A stretch of DNA of 64,000 bases from Macrostomum hystrix (lineage: Eukaryota > Platyhelminthes > Macrostomidae). Each line of letters opens with the position of its first letter. Position 1 is the first letter of the stretch. Under the pieces are notes generated by a model. The model was not told the origin of the DNA. It worked only from the letters and a program-made list of their open reading frames with translations, and did no database searches. The translations under genes were made by a program, and so were the position numbers. Of the stretch, positions 9,800 through 21,300 are shown piece by piece. The DNA lies in assembly GCA_950097015.1 (NCBI GenBank), contig CATNEN010000010.1, forward strand, positions 2,434,501-2,498,500, read 5' to 3'.

Positions 9800-12700
9800 A
9801 TGACTTCTGCTTCCAGCAGCTCCAAGTGTCTGCTGCTACTGCTGCTACTGCTGCTGCTCAGCGAGGTTCCTCCGGGCCGCTCTGAGGAGCAGCAGGACCT
9901 GTACTCGGTGCTGGGCGTGTCCCGCTCCGCCACAGCGCAGGAGATCAAGCAGGCCTACAAGCGGCTGGCCAGGGCCAACCACCCGGACAAGTCCAAGGAC
10001 CCCGGCGCCTCAGACAAATTCGTCCGCATCAACGAGGCCTACGAGGTGCTGTCCGACCCCGGCAAGCGGCGTGAATACGACATGTTTGGCACCGTCCAGG
10101 CCGACCCGCGGCATGCCAACTTCCACACCTTTCACGCCTCTCCTTTTGCCGAGTTCTTCTTCCAGCAGCAGCAGGAGTCCGAGGCCAGCGGCCCAGCTCT
10201 TGAGCAGATCACCCTGCGCCAGTATCAGGTGCGCATCGCGCCCGACTCCTGGCGCCGGCCGGCCCTCCTATTCGGCCTGGCCGATCTCTGCTTTCCCTGC
10301 ATGCGGCTCAGCCCGCTTTGGCGCCGCCTAGCCGAGGACCTCCTGCCGCTGGGCGTCCCCATGGCCGTAGTGCACGCCGGCATGTCCTCCAACCTGGCCG
10401 AACTGCTCCGCATCGACCAGGTTATCAGATTGAATTGCTTTCAAGTGGCTGTAGGTGCTTGAAAGGTCTCGTGTAAAACATTCTTGGTCACAGTTCTGTG
10501 ATGTGATCCTCTAGGACGGAAACATGACGGCAACCGACGGTAGCGTGGCTATTATGTGACCAAAATCAACGGTCACATTAGTGACCGACCCTGTGACCCT
10601 GCTTTGTGGCCGTGCCATACACGGTAACTATGTGACCGTATCCTGTGACCATGTTTTGTGGTCACAACTTTATTTGACCATCGAATTTTTACTAGGGTGG
10701 TCTTTCGCACCGGCCCAAGTCTGAGGCTCAACTTGAATTGTTGAATTCCAGGTGCCCGCCATCATCGGCGTAGTGGACGGCGTGGCGTATCACTACTCTG
10801 GTCAACTGTCCCTGGCCAGCCTGCGCGACTTCTACCGCTCCCTGTTCCCCGTGGACACCCTGCCGCCACTGACGGACTCTGGCGCCGCCGCCCTCCTGGC
10901 CGGCTGGACGGACAACCGGCCGCGCGTGGTGCTGGCCAAGCCGCTGACCCGGCCGCCGATTCGCTTCCTGATGGCCGCCTACGCCTGGCGCAGCCGCCTG
11001 GCCTTCGCCTACACCGACACGACCTCCAACGATGCGGCCAGCTTCCGTTCCAGCCGGCGGGTTGCCGGCGCGTTGGAAACTGTGCTGCTGTTCGACGAGG
11101 ACGGCGAAGTCGGCCGACTTGAGTCCGCCAGGCTGGAGACCGACACCCTGTCCTCCTGGCTGGAAGCCCGCCGGCACCTCGCCCTGCCGCGGCTCGGCTC
11201 ACCAGACCTGGCTGAGGAGCTGTGCCCGGCCCAGATCAGCTACCGGGAGAAGTTCCTGTGTGCCGTGCTGCTGCTGCGGCCTGGCGAGGAGACTGGACTG
11301 CCTGCCGCTGTGTTCAGGTACATTTCTGCGGCCTTATCTTCCTGTGCTCCATGTCTCATCTCCCTGTGCTCCATGTCTCATCTCCCTGTGCTCCATGTCT
11401 CATCTCCCTGTGCTCCATGTCTCATCTCCCTGTGCTCCATGTCTCATCTCCCTGTGCTCCATGTCTCATCTCCCTGTGCTCCATGTCTCATCTCCCTGTG
11501 CTCCATGTCTCATCTCCCTGTGCTCCATGTCTCATCTCCGTGTGCTCCATGTCTCATCTCCCTGTGCTCCATGTCTCATCTCCCTGTGCTCCATGTCTCA
11601 TCTCCCTGTGCTCCATTTCTCATCTCCCTGTGCTCCATGTCTCATCTCCCTGTGCTCCATTTCTCATCTCCCTGTGCTCCATGTCTCATCTCCCTGTGCT
11701 CCATTTCTCATCTCCCTGTGCTCCATGTCTCATCTCCCTGTGCTCCGTGTCTCATCTCCCTGTGCTCCGTGTCCATCCCATCTTCCAACTGCACTGCATA
11801 TTTTCTTCCAGGCGCGAAGCTCGCCGTTGGGATCGCCGTCGACGCGACGGCGTGGCCGACTCGCGCGTCCGCCTGGTGCACGCGCACGCCGACTCTCAGC
11901 TGGACTTACTGCGCGCTCTGGGCTTCGCCGAGGAGCCGGCTGCCAGCTTCGCCGGCCGCGTTCTGCTGCTCTGGCGCGCCACAGCCACCCGGGTCGGCTA
12001 TCGCTGGCTGTCCGGCCGCTGGAATGTCAGCCTGACAGTCGAACAGCTTCGCGAGACCCTCGCCGCCGTGGCCGAGGATTCCCTGGGCCTGACGGTGCTG
12101 CCAACTGCTCCTCAGCTTGCCGACGAGAACAGGCCGGCGCTGCCCATGCGGATCTGGCGCCGCCTGCGCACCCTGTGGGGCCGGGCAATGCTGCACCTGC
12201 GCCGGACTGACCCCAGCGGCCCGCTGCTGATCGGCCTGACCATTGCCATAGTGCTCGGCACCGCCTTTGTCATGACCCGGCTGGCCCAGTGGGAGGAGCA
12301 GAAGCTGCGCTCTAACAGGAAGGCGCACAGCAACGGGAGTGACACCCGGCGGCAGCAGCAGCAGCGCCAGGCCGGTCCCAGCCCCTGCGAAACTGCCGGC
12401 CGCCGGCCAGACAACAGCCGCATGCTGGCGGAGCTGGAGCCCAGTAACTACCGCCGCCTCATCAGCGCCAGTGCGCAGGGCCAGATCTCCCTGGTGCTGG
12501 TGACGGACACCGAACTTAAGCCCAAACTAGCTGCCGACTTCGCCCGCTGCCTGGCCCCCTTCGCCGGGGTTGAGAGGCTCCGCTTCGCAGTGCTGGACGT
12601 CGGCGACAGGCTGGGCTGGTACCGCACCATCCTGGAGTTTGTCATCGGCCGGAAGCTGGGCGCCTGCAACATTCGGGCGAGGAACTGCTCTGGCACAGTC

Positions 12701-13669
12701 CTGGCTGTCAACGGCTTTCGCAAGTGCGTCTCTGGGGATTAGGAATCCCGTCTAGGGATTAGGAATCCCGTCTAGGGATTAGGAATCCCGTCTAGGGATT
12801 AGGAATCCCGTCTAGGGATTAGGAATCCCGTCTAGGGATTAGGAATCCCGTCTAGGGATTAGGAATCCCGTCTAGGGATTAGGAATCCCGTCTAGGGATT
12901 AGGAATCCCGTCTAGGGATTAGGAATCCCGTCTAGGGATTAGGAATCCCGTCTAGGGATTAGGAATCCCGTCTAGGGATTAGGAATCCCGTCTAGGGATT
13001 AGGAATCCCGTCTAGGGATTAGGAATCCCGTCTAGGGATTAGGAATCCCGTCTAGGGATTAGGAATCCCGTCTAGGGATTAGGAATCCCGTCTAGGGATT
13101 AGGAATCCCGTCTAGGGATTAGGAATCCCGTCTAGGGATTAGGAATCCCGTCTAGGGATTAGGAATCCCGTCTAGGGATTAGGAATCCCGTCTAGGGATT
13201 AGGAATCCCGTCTAGGGATTAGGAATCCCGTCTAGGGATTAGGAATCCCGTCTAGGGATTAGGAATCCCGTCTAGGGATTAGGAATCCCGTCTAGGGATT
13301 TTTCGCAACGCCTAAATGTTGCATCCTTCCGCCTATTTCCTCAGGTACTTCTGCATCTACCACCCCAAGATCAAGTCCGCCATGCAGCGCCAGTTCGACT
13401 GTCGCTTTCTCGGCCTTCACGACTCAGACGAATCCTCCGAGGACTCGTCCGACGATTACGATGGCGAAGCCGCCACGCTACAACGGCGTCGCCGTCGAGG
13501 TGGCAAAAGCGGTGACTACGACGATCCGCTCAGCGATCCGAACGGCCCGCTGTTTGAGCGGGACCTGCTGGCCGGCCTCCCTAACTGGCTGGACCGCCTG
13601 TTCGACGGCCAGCTGCCCAGGGTTCGGGTGGACGCCTGGCCCGACTCGCTGGACGTGCCCGGACCCTGA
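9800..13669 (+). CDS. DNAJC16: DNAJC16-like J-domain/thioredoxin membrane protein (4 exons)
   Basis: Exons are 9800-10420, 10752-11317, 11812-12723 and 13345-13669; phases agree and give 807 residues (human about 780). A signal peptide (poly-Leu, residues 10-20) precedes a J domain at about 33-97 with HPD at 61-63. A thioredoxin-like region follows with CFPC at 164-167. A transmembrane helix lies in exon 3 ([19 protein letters not shown]), followed by the diagnostic C-terminal block [22 protein letters not shown] across intron 3. An acidic tail ends in [13 protein letters not shown]...WPDSLD, as in the vertebrate protein. DNAJC16 is an ER membrane Hsp70 co-chaperone linked to autophagosome size control. 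Introns 2 and 3 are almost entirely minisatellite. No in-frame ATG lies upstream of 9800. Confidence 0.95.
11330..11775 (+). repeat. 22-bp minisatellite, DNAJC16-like intron 2
   Basis: About 20 copies of a 22-bp pyrimidine-rich unit (core TGCTCCATGTCTCATCTCCC) start within some 15 bp of the donor and end about 40 bp before the acceptor. Because all three frames are open, the array produces false ORFs of 390-500 codons fused to real exon sequence. Confidence 0.93.
12734..13305 (+). repeat. Self-complementary 20-bp array, DNAJC16-like intron 3
   Basis: About 28 near-perfect copies of the unit TCTAGGGATTAGGAATCCCG begin about ten bases after the donor GTGCGT. Each unit contains the inverted repeat GGGATT-AGG-AATCCC, so every repeat can form a hairpin and the intron RNA could fold into a chain of stem-loops. 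Almost no divergence between units is seen, which suggests recent homogenisation. Confidence 0.95.
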
Positions 13670-13755
13670 CTGACTGACTGACTGACTGACTGACTGGCTG
13701 ACTGACTGACTGACTGACTGACTGACTGACTGACTGACTGACTGACTGACTGACA
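13667..13755. repeat. (ACTG)n microsatellite at the DNAJC16-like stop codon
   Basis: A tetranucleotide CTGA run starts at the TGA stop codon of the DNAJC16-like gene and extends about 85 bp into the 3' untranslated region. Expansion would add stop codons in one frame only. Confidence 0.95.
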
Positions 13756-14575
13756 TTTGTACAAGTCGGACCGACCTGGGTCGCAAGCAGCTCTCCCTGG
13801 CTCAAATCTGATTGCACTTTTACCGATAATCTATAGTTTTCACTGCGAGCCTGTTCCGGTCCGCACAGTCCAGCTAGTCTCCTCTCTGCTCTCAGTTTGC
13901 AACAGATGTTACATTTTTGTTTCCTTATTATTAAGTTACGCGCTGCCGCGGTACACTATGTTTTGTTTTAACCGCTTTTGGTTAGCTTTAGGTTGCACTG
14001 CATATTTTATATTTTAGCTTTATTGTTGCTAATCGTTCTAGCTATTTCTGGCTAATGTTCTGTTATGCCTGCAAGGCCGCATGTCTCCTTTGTCTCAATG
14101 GAAAAGATTGTTGCTATCTCTCCCTTATTCATCCTGGGTGATAATCCGGAAACTTCTTTTTCTACTTGATCAAATTCAATTTCTATCCGCTATAGTCTGT
14201 TTCCTCTTCTCACTTTCGCACTTTTATATGCCGCTTTCTTCTGCTCTATCCGCAACTGCAGTATTCCGTGTGTTCCGCTAATTGCTTACCTAGTACATGC
14301 CATATAAATATACACTCGCATTGCCAGCATGGCTCATGTGTTGGCTTGCTCTTGCGCATCGAGTTACATCTTAGATTTGCCCTGCCTCTATCAGGTGCCT
14401 AGCTAAATAGTGAATCCCGGCTCACACTCGCCTGTGTTGACCAGTTTCACAGCTGGCCAAAGTGAAACTGCTCAAGCCAGCCCGGAATGCGAACCTGTTC
14501 CATTAGCCATTGTTAGTGATTAGGTGTGCACTCAGGTGCCACAACTGCTCAACTCTGCTCTAATAATTTCATTGC
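13756..14575. other. Spacer, presumed 3' UTR and upstream region
   Basis: T-rich sequence with no supported gene. The upstream exon(s) of the following coiled-coil gene may be in here but cannot be placed with confidence. Confidence 0.4.
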
Positions 14576-14577
14576 AG

Positions 14578-16414
14578 GAGGTCCACAAGGACACGCAAGA
14601 TACTCCGGATCCGCAGCCGGAGGCGGACTCGAGCCAGGACTGTCTGGTAAAGTTCGGCGAGGCCTACCGGCTGCGCGTGCAGGCGTGCATCACCAAGGCT
14701 GTCGAGGGCATGGTGGATGCGCTCCAGATGCTTGACGCCCCTGAATGGCCCGCCGGCGAAGTCCAGGCGGAAGACGAAGATGTCGACTTGTTCGACGGTG
14801 GCGATATGACCGAGGGCGAAGGCGACGCTGGCGAGGAAGCTGACACCGGCGGCGAGAAGCCGGATGGTGGCGGCGCCGGCGGTAGCAATGGCCACCCAAT
14901 CGAAGCCCAGCTGCACTCGGAGCTGACGGCCGCAGTTCAGGCCGCTGTGAATGAGCTGACGGAGACCGAGAGGTAAGCTGCCCTTCTCCCACCAGATCCT
15001 TCAGTGACCACCGCTGCCCCCGCCAGAGCCATTCCCATCCAATCTCAGGTCTCTGTCGCTACTTGGCATTCTATATTCCCTGTCGCAGAGAAGGTTTGGC
15101 CAGCTTGATGCAGGCTGTGGTGTTTCAAAAATATGTTGTTTCACGAAGCGGCGTCCTTGCCGTGAAATCGGACTAATTAACAGCGCTTCTCATTGATTAC
15201 TAAGCCGGGGCGGCGCACCTGGTGTCCTCTCAGCCAGTCAATAATTGCCCGGTCCAATAGCCTTTTCTGTCCCTTCGGTGCTTCGCTCCCTTACTCTAAT
15301 TTTCCATTGTCCACTCGAAGATTGTTTCATCAGTTGCCTCTTTATTCCAACGCTGAATTACTAATCTAAAATGTTCCTTGAATTATAAATTGTTCCAGAA
15401 CAATCTTGGCCAATTATGTAATTTTGCTTTTGGAAAACCGCTCTCCGTTTGAGTCCATTCTCAGTTTCCTCTAGCGCCGCGCTCGCGCCTCATCTGGCGC
15501 TGGTTCGCCTCTGTGCTTTGTGGCTCTTCAACTGCAGGATAAAACCTGTATTGATTGAACAGCGAGATCTGGGTTTTGCTGCCAGCTGCGGCCACTCGCT
15601 CCGCCCGATGCGGCATGCGCCCTATGCTCTTCTGTTTCGCATGTTTTTTCTAAGAATTAAAATAGTCTGCTGACTGAAATCTGAAAGCAGCGAGCAAGTT
15701 GCAGATCTACATCCAATATGACCTTGTTTATGACAATTATCTGAAGTGACGTGTATTTTTTCATTGCTACTCTGCCTTCGTAAAAATCTGCTAAATTAAG
15801 AAATGCTTGTTATTGATGAACGCCGTAATATTGTGTTCTAAAAGGCATTCATAGCTGATTATAACTTCCCTAAAAAGCTAATACGAGCGTAAAACTAGAT
15901 AGGAATGCTTTTATATATAGCAAGACATTTGTCGCCATACTGATTTCTATTCACAGAAATAAATTAGATCACGACCCACTTTCAGTAAATAGCTATAAAG
16001 TACCTCACTGCTATATGTTCTATAAATAGCAATAAATTACGTCACTGCTATATGTTCTATAAATAGCAATAAATTACGTCACTGCTATATGTTCTATAAA
16101 TAGCAATAAATTACGTCACTGCTAAATGTTCTATAAATAGCAATAAATTACGTCACTGCTAAATGTTCTAAAAATAGCAACAGGCACGTTAAAACGCCCG
16201 TAAACAATTTCCCAGGGAGGAAGCGGACACCTACTGCCAGGAGATGCAGGATCTGGTCACCAACGCTACTGAGATGCTGGCCGATATGGAGAGCGCCGAG
16301 GCTGAAATCAAGCTGCTCCGCAACTTGTGCGACATGCTGGAGCAGCAGCAGCAGCGGGGCGATCAGCCGGCTAAGGCTGGACCGGATGGCGATAGAGGCG
16401 CCTCTGAGCAGTAG
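14578..16414 (+). CDS. Unrecognised acidic coiled-coil protein (last two exons)
   Basis: Two exons are joined in phase 2: one opening at acceptor TTTCATTGCAG (about 14578) and ending at donor GAGAG-GTAAGC (14972), and 16214-16414 with stop TAG. The protein has a helical segment (CLVKFGEAYRLRVQACITKA), an acidic Gly-rich middle (EDEDVDLFDGG, repeated Glu/Gly), then heptad-like helices (MQDLVTNATEMLADMESAEA, EIKLLRNLCDMLEQQQQ). The family was not recognised; the shape suits a small subunit of a larger complex. The start exon is not identified: no ATG lies in frame before 14710 in this exon. AATAAA at 16769 is a likely polyadenylation signal. The 1.24 kb intron holds a 37-bp repeat. Confidence 0.6.
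15990..16182 (+). repeat. 37-bp minisatellite in intron
   Basis: Five copies of a 37-bp AT-rich unit (core GTTCTATAAATAGCAATAAA) lie immediately upstream of the acceptor of the coiled-coil gene's last exon. Each unit contains TATAAATA and AATAAA words, so it is rich in spurious TATA-like and polyadenylation-like motifs. Confidence 0.9.
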
Positions 16415-16919
16415 AGGGCGGCCTAAGTCCAGCTCCATCTAGCGGCTTGGCTTTTTCAAGTTTTTGTTCTTGTTGATCACTTTTGTTAAAAACTTCACTT
16501 GGTTTTTTCAGTAGAACTACCCTAATCTCAACTTGTTTTCTAGTTCATCTTATCCTATCATACTTTTAGTATTCTGTTTTCCTGCATTTGTTGCCAGTTT
16601 ACAAAACCCAGTAATTCATTCAATAGCATTCATCAAAACTCATTCAGTTCTATTTAATAGCCTTGTCAGATGCCCAGCCTTTTTTACAACATTTTTACTT
16701 GCAGTTACTTGCAGTTCATTCCGCTCTGCATTTTCTGTGTTTCTCAGTTTCGGCTTTTGCCCTTGTTAAATAAAAAAAAATTAAATAACTTGCTTTGGCC
16801 TAAAGAGAAGCCTGACCAACATGGTCTTCCAGAAAATTGGAATCTGGCATCTGGTTTTCCAGTGCTTTTTAGCTTTTCATTTTTCTGACAAACTGAGCAA
16901 AACAGCCTGGCCCTCCCAG
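16415..16919. other. 3' flank of the coiled-coil gene
   Basis: No gene is seen. It includes the AATAAA at 16769-16774 that probably ends the upstream transcript, then unique sequence leading into the long 13-bp array. Confidence 0.5.
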
Positions 16920-16959
16920 TCATACACCACCCAGCACCCACCCTACCCTCTCCCAAACA

Positions 16960-19350
16960 GCTCTCCCATACTGCTTTCCCACCCAGCTCTCCCACCCTGC
17001 TCTTTCACACTGCTCTCCCACCCAGCTCTCCCATACTGCTCTCCCATACTGCTCTCCCACCCTGCTCTCCCATACTGCTCTCCCATACTGCTCTCCCACC
17101 CAGCTCTCCCACACTGCTCTCCCACACTGCTCTTCCACCCTGCTCTCCCACCCAGCTCTCCCACACTGCTCTCCCACACTGCTCTTCCACCCTGCTCTCC
17201 CATACTGCTCTTCCACCCTGCTCTCCCATACTGCTCTCCCATACTGCTCTCCCACACTGCTCTTCCACCCTGCTCTCCCATACTGCTCTTCCACCCTGCT
17301 CTCCCATACTGCTCTTCCACCCTGCTCTCCCATACTGCTCTTCCACCCTGCTCTCCCACACTGCTCTTCCACCCTGCTCTCCCATACTGCTCTTCCACCC
17401 TGCTCTCCCATACTGCTCTTCCACCCTGCTCTCCCATACTGCTCTTCCACCCTGCTCTCCCATACTGCTCTCCCATACTGCTCTCCCACCCAGCTCTCCC
17501 ACACTGCTCTCCCACCCTGCTCTCCCACCCAGCTCTCCCACACTGCTCTTCCACCCTGCTCTCCCATACTGCTCTCCCACCCTGCTCTCCCATACTGCTC
17601 TCCCATACTGCTCTCCCACCCAGCTCTCCCACACTGCTCTCCCACACTGCTCTTCCACCCTGCTCTCCCACCCAGCTCTCCCACACTGCTCTCCCACACT
17701 GCTCTTCCACCCTGCTCTCCCATACTGCTCTTCCACCCTGCTCTCCCATACTGCTCTCCCATACTGCTCTCCCACACTGCTCTTCCACCCTGCTCTCCCA
17801 TACTGCTCTTCCACCCTGCTCTCCCATACTGCTCTTCCACCCTGCTCTCCCATACTGCTCTTCCACCCTGCTCTCCCACACTGCTCTTCCACGCTGCTCT
17901 CCCATACTGCTCTTCCACACTGCTCTCCCATACTGCTCTTCCACCCTGCTCTCCCACACTGCTCTTCCACCCTGCTCTCCCATACTGCTCTTCCACCCTG
18001 CTCTCCCATACTGCTCTTCCACCCTGCTCTCCCATACTGCTCTTCCACCCTGCTCTCCCATACTGCTCTCCCACACTGCTCTCCCAACCTGCTCTCCCAT
18101 ACAGCTCTCCCATACTGCTCTCCCATACTGCTCTTCCACCCCGCTCTCCCACCCTGCTCTCCCATACTGCTCTCCCATACTGCTCTCCCATACTGCTCTT
18201 CCACCCTGCTCTCCCACCCTGCTCTCCCACACTGCTCTTCCAACCTGCTCTTCCACACTGCTCCCCACACTGCTCTTCCACCCTGCTCTCCCATACTGCT
18301 CTCCCACCCTGCTCTTCCACCCTGCTCTCCCATACTGCTCTCCCACCCAGCTCTCCCACACTGCTCTTCCACCCTGCTCTTCCACCCTGCTCTCCCATAC
18401 TGCTCTCCCACCCAGCTCTCCCACACTGCTCTTCCACCCTGCTCTTCCACCCTGCTCTCCCATACTGCTCTCCCACCCTGCTCTTCCACCCTGCTCTCCC
18501 ATACTGCTCTTCCACCCTGCTCTTCCACCCTGCTCTCCCATACTGCTCTTCCACCCTGCTCTTCCACACTGCTCTCCCACACTGCTCTCCCACCCTGCTC
18601 TCCCACACTGCTCTCCCACCCTGCTCTCCCATACTGCTCTCCCATACTGCTCTTCCACCCTGCTCTTCCACCCTGCTCTCCCATACTGCTCTTCCACCCT
18701 GCTCTCCCATACTGCTTTCCCACACTGCTCTCCCATACTGCTCTCCCACCCTGCTCTCCCACCCTGCTCTCCCACACTGCTCTCCCATACTGCTCTCCCA
18801 CCCTGCTCTCCCACACTGCTCTCCCACCCTGCTCTCCCACACTGCTCTCCCACACTGCTCTCCCACCCTGCTCTCCCACACTGCTCTCCCACCCTGCTCT
18901 CCCATACTGCTCTCCCATACTGCTCTTCCACCCTGCTCTTCCACCCTGCTCTCCCATACTGCTCTTCCACCCTGCTCTCCCATACTGCTTTCCCACACTG
19001 CTCTCCCATACTGCTCTCCCACCCTGCTCTCCCACCCTGCTCTCCCACACTGCTCTCCCATACTGCTCTCCCATACTGCTCTTCCACCCTGCTCTTCCAC
19101 CCTGCTCTCCCATACTGCTCTTCCACCCTGCTCTCCCATACTGCTCTCCCACCCTGCTCTCCCACACTGCTTTCCCACCCTGCTCTCCCACACTGCTCTC
19201 CCACACTGCTCTCCCACCCTGCTCTCCCACACTGCTCTCCCATACTGCTCTCCCACCCTGCTCTCCCACACTGCTCTTCCACACTGCTCTCCCATACTGC
19301 TCTCCCACCCTGCTCTCCCACCCTGCTCTCCCACACTGCTCTCCAATACT
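16960..19350. repeat. 2.4 kb array of a 13-bp unit
   Basis: Roughly 180 copies of a 13-bp unit occur as a few variants: CTCTCCCATACTG, CTCTCCCACACTG, CTCTTCCACCCTG and CTCTCCCACCCAG. The variants recur in longer ordered blocks, indicating higher-order duplication. Because the unit is not a multiple of three and has no stop in any phase, both strands show open frames of more than 800 codons. These are not genes: composition is purely repetitive and nothing unique is encoded. Confidence 0.97.
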
Positions 19351-19370
19351 CCCATACTTCCTCTGCCAAG

Positions 19371-19740
19371 GCTGTCCGATTGAGCAGAGCTTGAGGGGCG
19401 GCAAGTACTGGGTGGGGCAGTTTGCTTTGGTCTGATACTGGAATATTAATTGCGTCAATGTGCGTGCGCGCGCCTGCCTATCGTGTAGGATCAGTGCATC
19501 AGGAGACACCAGTGTGCATTTCAATGTAATAGGCTAAAGTGCAATCATCAAATCCTTGACTCGCAGAATTAGTTTGAGCTGCTGTCTAGGCTCGCAAATC
19601 ACTTAGTATTGCAACAATTAAGCTCCGATGGGTCCGCGACCGTTTCTTGTCAATGTCTCACAGATTTGTAGTTGGTCTGTGCAGAGTTTTAGGTCAGTTT
19701 CAATTTTATGCTCAACTGTGCTTCTTTTCTCTTGCGAATT
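19371..19740. other. Unique spacer between two arrays
   Basis: No coding region or RNA gene recognised. Confidence 0.4.
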
Positions 19741-20181
19741 CTCAGGTTGAGCAGCCATCATTTTCCCTCAGATCCTCAGGTTGAGCAGCCATCATTTTCC
19801 CTCAGATCCTCAGGTTGAGCAGCCATCATTTTCCCTCAGATCCTCAGGTTGAGCAGCCATCATTTTCCCTCAGATCCTCAGGTTGAGCAGCCATCATTTT
19901 CCCTCAGATCCTCAGGTTGAGCAGCCATCATTTTCCCTCAGATCCTCAGGTTGAGCAGCCATCATTTTCCCTCAGATCCTCAGGTTGAGCAGCCATCATT
20001 TTCCCTCAGATCCTCAGGTTGAGCAGCCATCATTTTCCCTCAGATCCTCAGGTTGAGCAGCCATCATTTCCCCTCAGATCCTCAGGTTGAGCAGCCATCA
20101 TTTTCCCTCAGATCCTCAGGTTGAGCAGCCATCATTTTCCCTCAGATCCTCAGGTTGAGCAGCCATCATTTTCCCTCAGAT
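19741..20181. repeat. 34-bp minisatellite
   Basis: About 13 almost identical copies of a 34-bp unit (core CAGGTTGAGCAGCCATCATT). Each carries TTTTCCCTCAG followed by GTTGAG words, resembling a splice acceptor and a donor side by side. It lies downstream of the 3' end of the RFamide candidate gene. Confidence 0.93.
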
Positions 20182-20461
20182 AATCATTTGTTTTCTATCC
20201 TATGCTCTGGTGTGCATCTTTTTGCTCATGGGTTCTCTGTCCTTCCATGTCACCTGCAAGCTGCGGCAGCAAGGCGAACCTGACTCTGGCCAAATTGCAG
20301 GCGGCTCTGGTGCTCTTATCTTCAATGCCACCAACAGCCTTTGAGCAGCCTTTGAGCAGCCTTTGAGCAGCTAGTTAAGGGAATCCTAGTCTTGCAAAAT
20401 AGGCTCCTCCCACACCTGGCTGAAATGTTCTCATAAACTCGGAATTTGCAGGACAATTTGC

Positions 20462-20475
20462 GTTTATTTATTTAA
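20462..20475 (-). promoter_or_regulatory. Polyadenylation signal for the RFamide precursor candidate
   Basis: On the - strand this reads AATAAATAAA, about 155 bases after the stop codon of the - strand precursor gene, a normal distance. It supports transcription of the gene on the - strand. Confidence 0.65.
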
Positions 20476-20628
20476 TAGCAGGCGCTGAGTGTGCAGCATA
20501 TCATCTGAAGCGGTCGGCATCACTCAGGTAGACGGGGGGCAGAAATGTATAATGGCAGGTTTGCGGGATCATTGCGAGCAGTTCTAGGGCTGTGCGTTGT
20601 GTGAGTCTTCTCCTCTCTCGCCGTCTGG

Positions 20629-20931
20629 TCAGCCGAAGCGCATGACGCTCCGGCCGCTGCCGCCTCCGCCTCTGCCCTGGCCGCCGGCGCTCAGCAGCCA
20701 GCCGTTGATGAGGCGCTGGCGACGCAGCTTGAACAGCTCGGCCTGCAGCGGCTGGTAGGACAGCTGCGAGGAGATCAGCTTCAGCAGGCGCTTGCTCACA
20801 GTCCGCAGCTGCGGGTAGTCATCGTCGGCTGGCGCCGCGGCAGCCGAGCTCGTCATTGCAAGGAGCAGCAGCAGGAGCGGCAGCCGCCTACTGCAGCCTC
20901 CATCGGTTTGGTGGCGAAGAGCAAGAAGCAT
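20629..20931 (-). CDS. Candidate RFamide neuropeptide precursor
   Basis: A 100-residue ORF on the - strand. An N-terminal hydrophobic segment (LPLLLLLLAMTSSAAAA, residues 17-33) fits a signal peptide with cleavage near AAAAP-ADDD. The mature region has a KR dibasic site (TVSKR-LLKL) and further Arg sites (KLRRQR). It ends exactly in GRSVMRFG-stop. A C-terminal Arg-Phe-Gly is the substrate of peptidylglycine amidation, giving an Arg-Phe-amide as in FMRFamide-like and NPF-type peptides. The intermediate sequence does not match a family I can name, so it may be a lineage-specific RFamide. A polyadenylation signal follows. Risk: it is a short ORF, and the start could lie in an upstream exon. Confidence 0.6.
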   Translation of the reverse strand: MLLALRHQTDGGCSRRLPLLLLLLAMTSSAAAAPADDDYPQLRTVSKRLLKLISSQLSYQPLQAELFKLRRQRLINGWLLSAGGQGRGGGGSGRSVMRFG

Positions 20932-21300
20932 TGTTGTGGGACCTTGCTATGGCTGCAGTTGGTGGTCGAAGCGGAAAACTGCAACAGGTCCGCTCAGTGC
21001 GAGTCCAGATTTATAGGCGGCCCAGACTCCCGGCAACCCCCAAGTCCCGACGCATTCCCAATCAGGACTTCGCAGCATCTCAGATACACCGGCCTAGTTT
21101 GCGATATATTCTATATTCACGGATTGCATATCAATCTACTACTGACATCTCTACTGCGAGTAGCGCAGTTGGTGCATGTTCTTAATAGCGCATGTAGCAA
21201 AATGCCAAACATCAATCTGCTGATTTATTTAAGCTAGATTTCAGTCTAGGGTCATCCAAGCAGCTCCTGGTTAAGATAAATTTGAATATTCTCACACTCG
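20932..21300. other. Spacer upstream of the RFamide candidate
   Basis: Would contain the promoter of the - strand precursor. A tRNA A-box-like word (TAGCGCAGTTGG, near 21158) is present without a B box downstream. No gene supported. Confidence 0.4.

Noticed and set aside
10752..12742. Single ORFs of 390-506 codons running through the DNAJC16-like intron 2
   Set aside because: They fuse real exons to the 22-bp minisatellite; homology to DNAJC16 and matching splice phases show that it is an intron.
12734..13305. Interstitial telomere array (TTAGG-like words)
   Set aside because: The unit is 20 bp and palindromic; TTAGG occurs only as part of GGGATTAGGAATCCC, not as tandem telomere repeats.
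16821..19524. Very long ORFs (808-857 codons) on both strands
   Set aside because: They are the 13-bp tandem array read in all frames; composition is purely repetitive with no unique domain.
21140..21215. Possible tRNA gene with A box TAGCGCAGTTGG
   Set aside because: No B box or T-arm follows within tRNA distance.
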